Part shown: piece after piece, positions 61,534 to 64,000 of the stretch
Position numbering within the stretch: position 1 is the first letter of the stretch
How the letters are laid out: every line of letters starts with the position of its first letter
Assembly (NCBI GenBank): GCA_022605955.1
Contig: JAKCOZ010000250.1
Coordinates: 1 to 64,000, forward strand
DNA length: 64,000 nucleotides
Direction: 5' to 3'
Source of the DNA: Rallus limicola
Taxonomy: Eukaryota > Chordata > Aves > Gruiformes > Rallidae
Program-made: the position numbers and the translations under genes
Notes under the pieces: model-generated
Database searches by the model: none
What the model was told of the DNA's origin: nothing
What the model saw: the letters and a program-made list of their open reading frames with translations, nothing else

Positions 61534-62325
61534 ATGCCTTTCATGCCTAGATTCTTTACTTTGGGAGTTATTGCTGGACGTTTAGCATGTTTTGAACTGC
61601 AGTCTGCTAGGGCCGAGAAAAGCACTGTAGAAGGTAGCAGGTATGTTCCCTCTTTCCAGGCAAAGGAAAAGGCTGAGCGCCAAAGTGACAGGGTCTGCTT
61701 GTGTGTCCTGTTAGGGGGGTTCAGACAAGCTATGCCTTTCATGCCTAGCTTCTTTACTTTGGGAGTTATTGCTGGACGTTTAGCATGTTTTGAACTGCAG
61801 TCTGCTAGGGCCGAGAAAAGCACTGTAGGAGGTAGCAGGTATGTTCCCTCTTTCCAGGCAAAGGAAAAGGCTGAGAGCCAAAGTGACAGGGTCTGCTTGT
61901 GTGTCCATTTAGGAGGTTTCAGACAAGCTATGCCTTTCAGGCCTAGCTTCTTTACTTTGGGAGTTATTGCTGGACGTTTAGCATGTTTTGAACTGCAGTC
62001 TGCTAGGGCCGAGAAAAGCACCGTAGGAGGTTCCAGGCATGTTCCCTCTTTCCAGGCAAAGGAAAAGGCTGAGAGCCAAAGTGACAGGGTCTGCTTGTGT
62101 GTCCTGTTAGGAGGTTTCAGACAAGCTATGCCTTTCAGTCCTAGCTTCTTTACTTTGGGAGTTATTGCTGGACGTTTAGCATGTTTTGAACTGCAGTCTG
62201 CTAGGGCCGAGAAAAGCACCGTAGGAGGTTCCAGGCATGTTCCCTCTTTCCAGGCAAAGGAAAAGGCTGAGAGCCAAAGTGACAGGGTCTGCTTGTGTGT
62301 CCTGTTAGGGGGTTTCAGACAAGCT
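61534..62325. repeat. Four-monomer derivative HOR (792 bp), copy 2
   Basis: Same order as 60346-61137: cctagattc near 61548, tagcaggta (with a private tagaaggtagc) near 61634, gagcgcc near 61677, second tagcaggta near 61834, catttagg near 61906, then R-type and S-type. It runs directly into copy 3. Confidence 0.78.
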
Positions 62326-63117
62326 ATGCCTTTCATGCCTAGATTCTTTACTTTGGGAGTTATTGCTGGACGTTTAGCATGTTTTGAACTGCAGTCTGCT
62401 AGGGCCGAGAAAAGCACTGTAGGAGGTAGCAGGTATGTTCCCTCTTTCCAGGCAAAGGAAAAGGCTGAGCGCCAAAGTGACAGGGTCTGCTTGTGTGTCC
62501 TGTTAGGGGGGTTCAGACAAGCTATGCCTTTCATGCCTAGCTTCTTTACTTTGGGAGTTATTGCTGGACGTTTAGCATGTTTTGAACTGCAGTCTGCTAG
62601 GGCCGAGAAAAGCACCGTAGGAGGTTCCAGGCATGTTCCCTCTTTCTAGGCAAAGGAAAAGGCTGAGAGCCAAAGTGACAGGGTCTGCTTGTGTGTCCAT
62701 TTAGGAGGTTTCAGACAAGCTATGCCTTTCAGGCCTAGCTTCTTTACTTTGGGAGTTATTGCTGGACGTTTAGCATGTTTTGAACTGCAGTCTGCTAGGG
62801 CCGAGAAAAGCACCGTAGGAGGTTCCAGGCATGTTCCCTCTTTCCAGGCAAAGGAAAAGGCTGAGAGCCAAAGTGACAGGGTCTGCTTGTGTGTCCTGTT
62901 AGGAGGTTTCAGACAAGCTATGCCTTTCAGTCCTAGCTTCTTTACTTTGGGAGTTATTGCTGGACGTTTAGCATGTTTTGAACTGCAGTCTGCTAGGGCC
63001 GAGAAAAGCACCGTAGGAGGTTCCAGGCATGTTCCCTCTTTCCAGGCAAAGGAAAAGGCTGAGAGCCAAAGTGACAGGGTCTGCTTGTGTGTCCTGTTAG
63101 GAGGTTTCAGACAAGCT
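62326..63117. repeat. Four-monomer derivative HOR (792 bp), copy 3
   Basis: cctagattc near 62340, tagcaggta near 62426, gagcgcc near 62469, catttagg near 62699, then R-type and S-type. The second monomer has the ordinary ttccaggca sequence instead of tagcaggta. It also carries the rare ctttctagg change (near 62645) that is otherwise seen only near 38477. An S-type TGA monomer (63286-63288) and the 49053-like sequence follow. Confidence 0.75.
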
Positions 63118-63315
63118 ATGCCTTTCAGTCCTAGCTTCTTTACTTTGGGAGTTATTGCTGGACGTTTAGCATGTTTTGAACTGCAGTCTGCTAGGGCCGA
63201 GAAAAGCACCGTAGGAGGTTCCAGGCATGTTCCCTCTTTCCAGGCAAAGGAAAAGGCTGAGAGCCAAAGTGACAGGGTCTGCTTGTGAGTCCTGTTAGGA
63301 GGTTTCAGACAAGCT

Positions 63316-64000
63316 ATGCCTTTCATGCCTAGCTTCTTTACTTTGGGAGTTATTGCTGGACGTTTAGCATGTTTTGAACTGCAGTCTGCTAGGGCCGAGA
63401 AAAGCACCGTAGGAGGTTCCAGGCATGTTCCCTCTTTCCAGGCAAAGGAAAAGGCTGAGAGCCAAAGTGACAGGGTCTGCTTGTGTGTCCTGTTAGGAGG
63501 TTTCAGACAAGCTATGCCTTTCAGGCCTAGCTTCTTTACTTTGGGAGTTATTGCTGGACGGTTAGCATGTTTTGAACTGCAGTCTGCTAGGGCCGAGAAA
63601 AGCACCGTAGGAGGTTCCAGGCATGTTCCCTCTTTCCAGGCAAAGGAAAAGGCTGAGAGCCAAAGTGACAGGGTCTGCTCGTGTGTCCTGTTAGGAGGTT
63701 TCAGACAAGCTATGCCTTTCAGGCCTAGCTTCTTTACTTTGGGAGTTATTGCTGGACGTTTAGCATGTTTTGAACTGCAGTCTGCTAGGGCCGAGAAAAG
63801 CACCGTAGGAGGTTCCAGGCATGTTCCCTCTTTCCAGGCAAAGGAAAAGGCTGAGAGCCAAAGTGACAGGATCTGCTTGTGTGTCCTGTTAGGAGGTTTC
63901 AGACAAGCTATGCCTTTCAGGCCTAGCTTCTTTACTTTGGGAGTTATTGCTGGACGTTTAGCATGTTTTGAACTGCAGTCTGCTAGGGCCGAGAAAAGCA
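63316..64000. repeat. Right-edge segment resembling 49053-49740
   Basis: Monomers M, R (cggttagc, ctcgtg), R (caggatctgc at 63871) and a partial R repeat the order seen at 49053 and at 29444. The caggatctgc mark is 14,263 bp after that at 49608, which is 72 monomers plus the 7 bp of G insertions between them. The window stops inside a monomer, so the array continues to the right, and this third copy of the segment is cut off. Confidence 0.75.

Larger units (their letters stand above)
1..64000. repeat. 198-bp tandem satellite array (whole window)
   Basis: Every part of the window reads as the same 198-bp unit, head to tail in one orientation. Recurrent landmarks are separated by exact multiples of 198: for example, ATG landmarks at 7269, 8655, 12021, 14793 and 16179 are 7, 17, 14 and 7 units apart. 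The total is about 323 copies. One monomer is about 49% GC (97 of 198 bases counted) and normally has one PstI site (ctgcag), so PstI should give a 198-bp ladder. Neither array edge is present, and no other sequence is inserted. The arrangement is typical of eukaryotic centromeric or heterochromatic satellite; location and species are inference, and I do not recognise the family. A coding repeat is unlikely, because opposite strands are open at once and stop variants and frameshifts are spread among the copies. Confidence 0.97.

Noticed and set aside
1..64000. CRISPR array
   Set aside because: Units are 198 bp and contiguous. There are no short repeats separated by unique spacers, and no cas genes.
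1..64000. Mobile element, insertion sequence or retrovirus-derived array
   Set aside because: No terminal repeats, target-site duplications, transposase or reverse-transcriptase motifs are seen in any frame; all sequence is accounted for by the monomer.

Overview
The whole 64 kb window is one uninterrupted tandem satellite array with a 198-bp monomer, about 323 copies head to tail in one orientation. It starts and ends inside the array, so the true array is longer. I found no protein gene, RNA gene, transposon or non-satellite base in it. The source is most likely a eukaryotic centromeric, pericentromeric or other heterochromatic block. The evidence is a nucleosome-scale monomer, very high copy similarity, nested higher-order repeats (HORs), about 49% GC, and substitutions at monomer CpG sites that look like deamination of methylated cytosine, which would suit a vertebrate or plant. 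I do not recognise the monomer family and cannot name the species.

Very long open frames (up to about 4,170 codons on the minus strand and 1,430 on the plus strand) are an arithmetic by-product. 198 is 3 x 66, so any frame with no stop in one monomer stays open through every copy until an indel or a stop variant. They are not annotated as genes.

Layout, using monomers that begin at the ATG of 'atgcctttca'. (1) 1-7,240: satellite with dozens of private 1-3 bp indels, containing an 11-monomer (about 2.19 kb) tandem duplication. (2) 7,240-17,762: almost indel-free, with two adjacent copies of a 17-monomer HOR (3,366 bp) followed by a 7-monomer tandem duplication. (3) 17,763-29,443: a roughly 6-kb block and its neighbouring copy, both built around a second 7-monomer HOR. 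(4) About 28-36.75 kb: a segment with a diverged copy at about 47.7-54.8 kb. (5) 36.3-47.4 kb and 54.3-60.1 kb: very uniform domains marked by 16 monomers of 199 bp that carry one extra G. (6) 60.1-64.0 kb: a shortened 4-monomer derivative of the second HOR, returning at the right edge to sequence like 49.05 kb.

The interest lies in array evolution: several HOR scales, blocks shared across about 18 kb, single-base markers for array lineages, an imperfect dyad overlapping the most variable site of the monomer, and a sharp change in indel load near 7.24 kb that may be an assembly-quality boundary. Period arithmetic and marker positions were worked out by reading the sequence; no alignment or database search was run.
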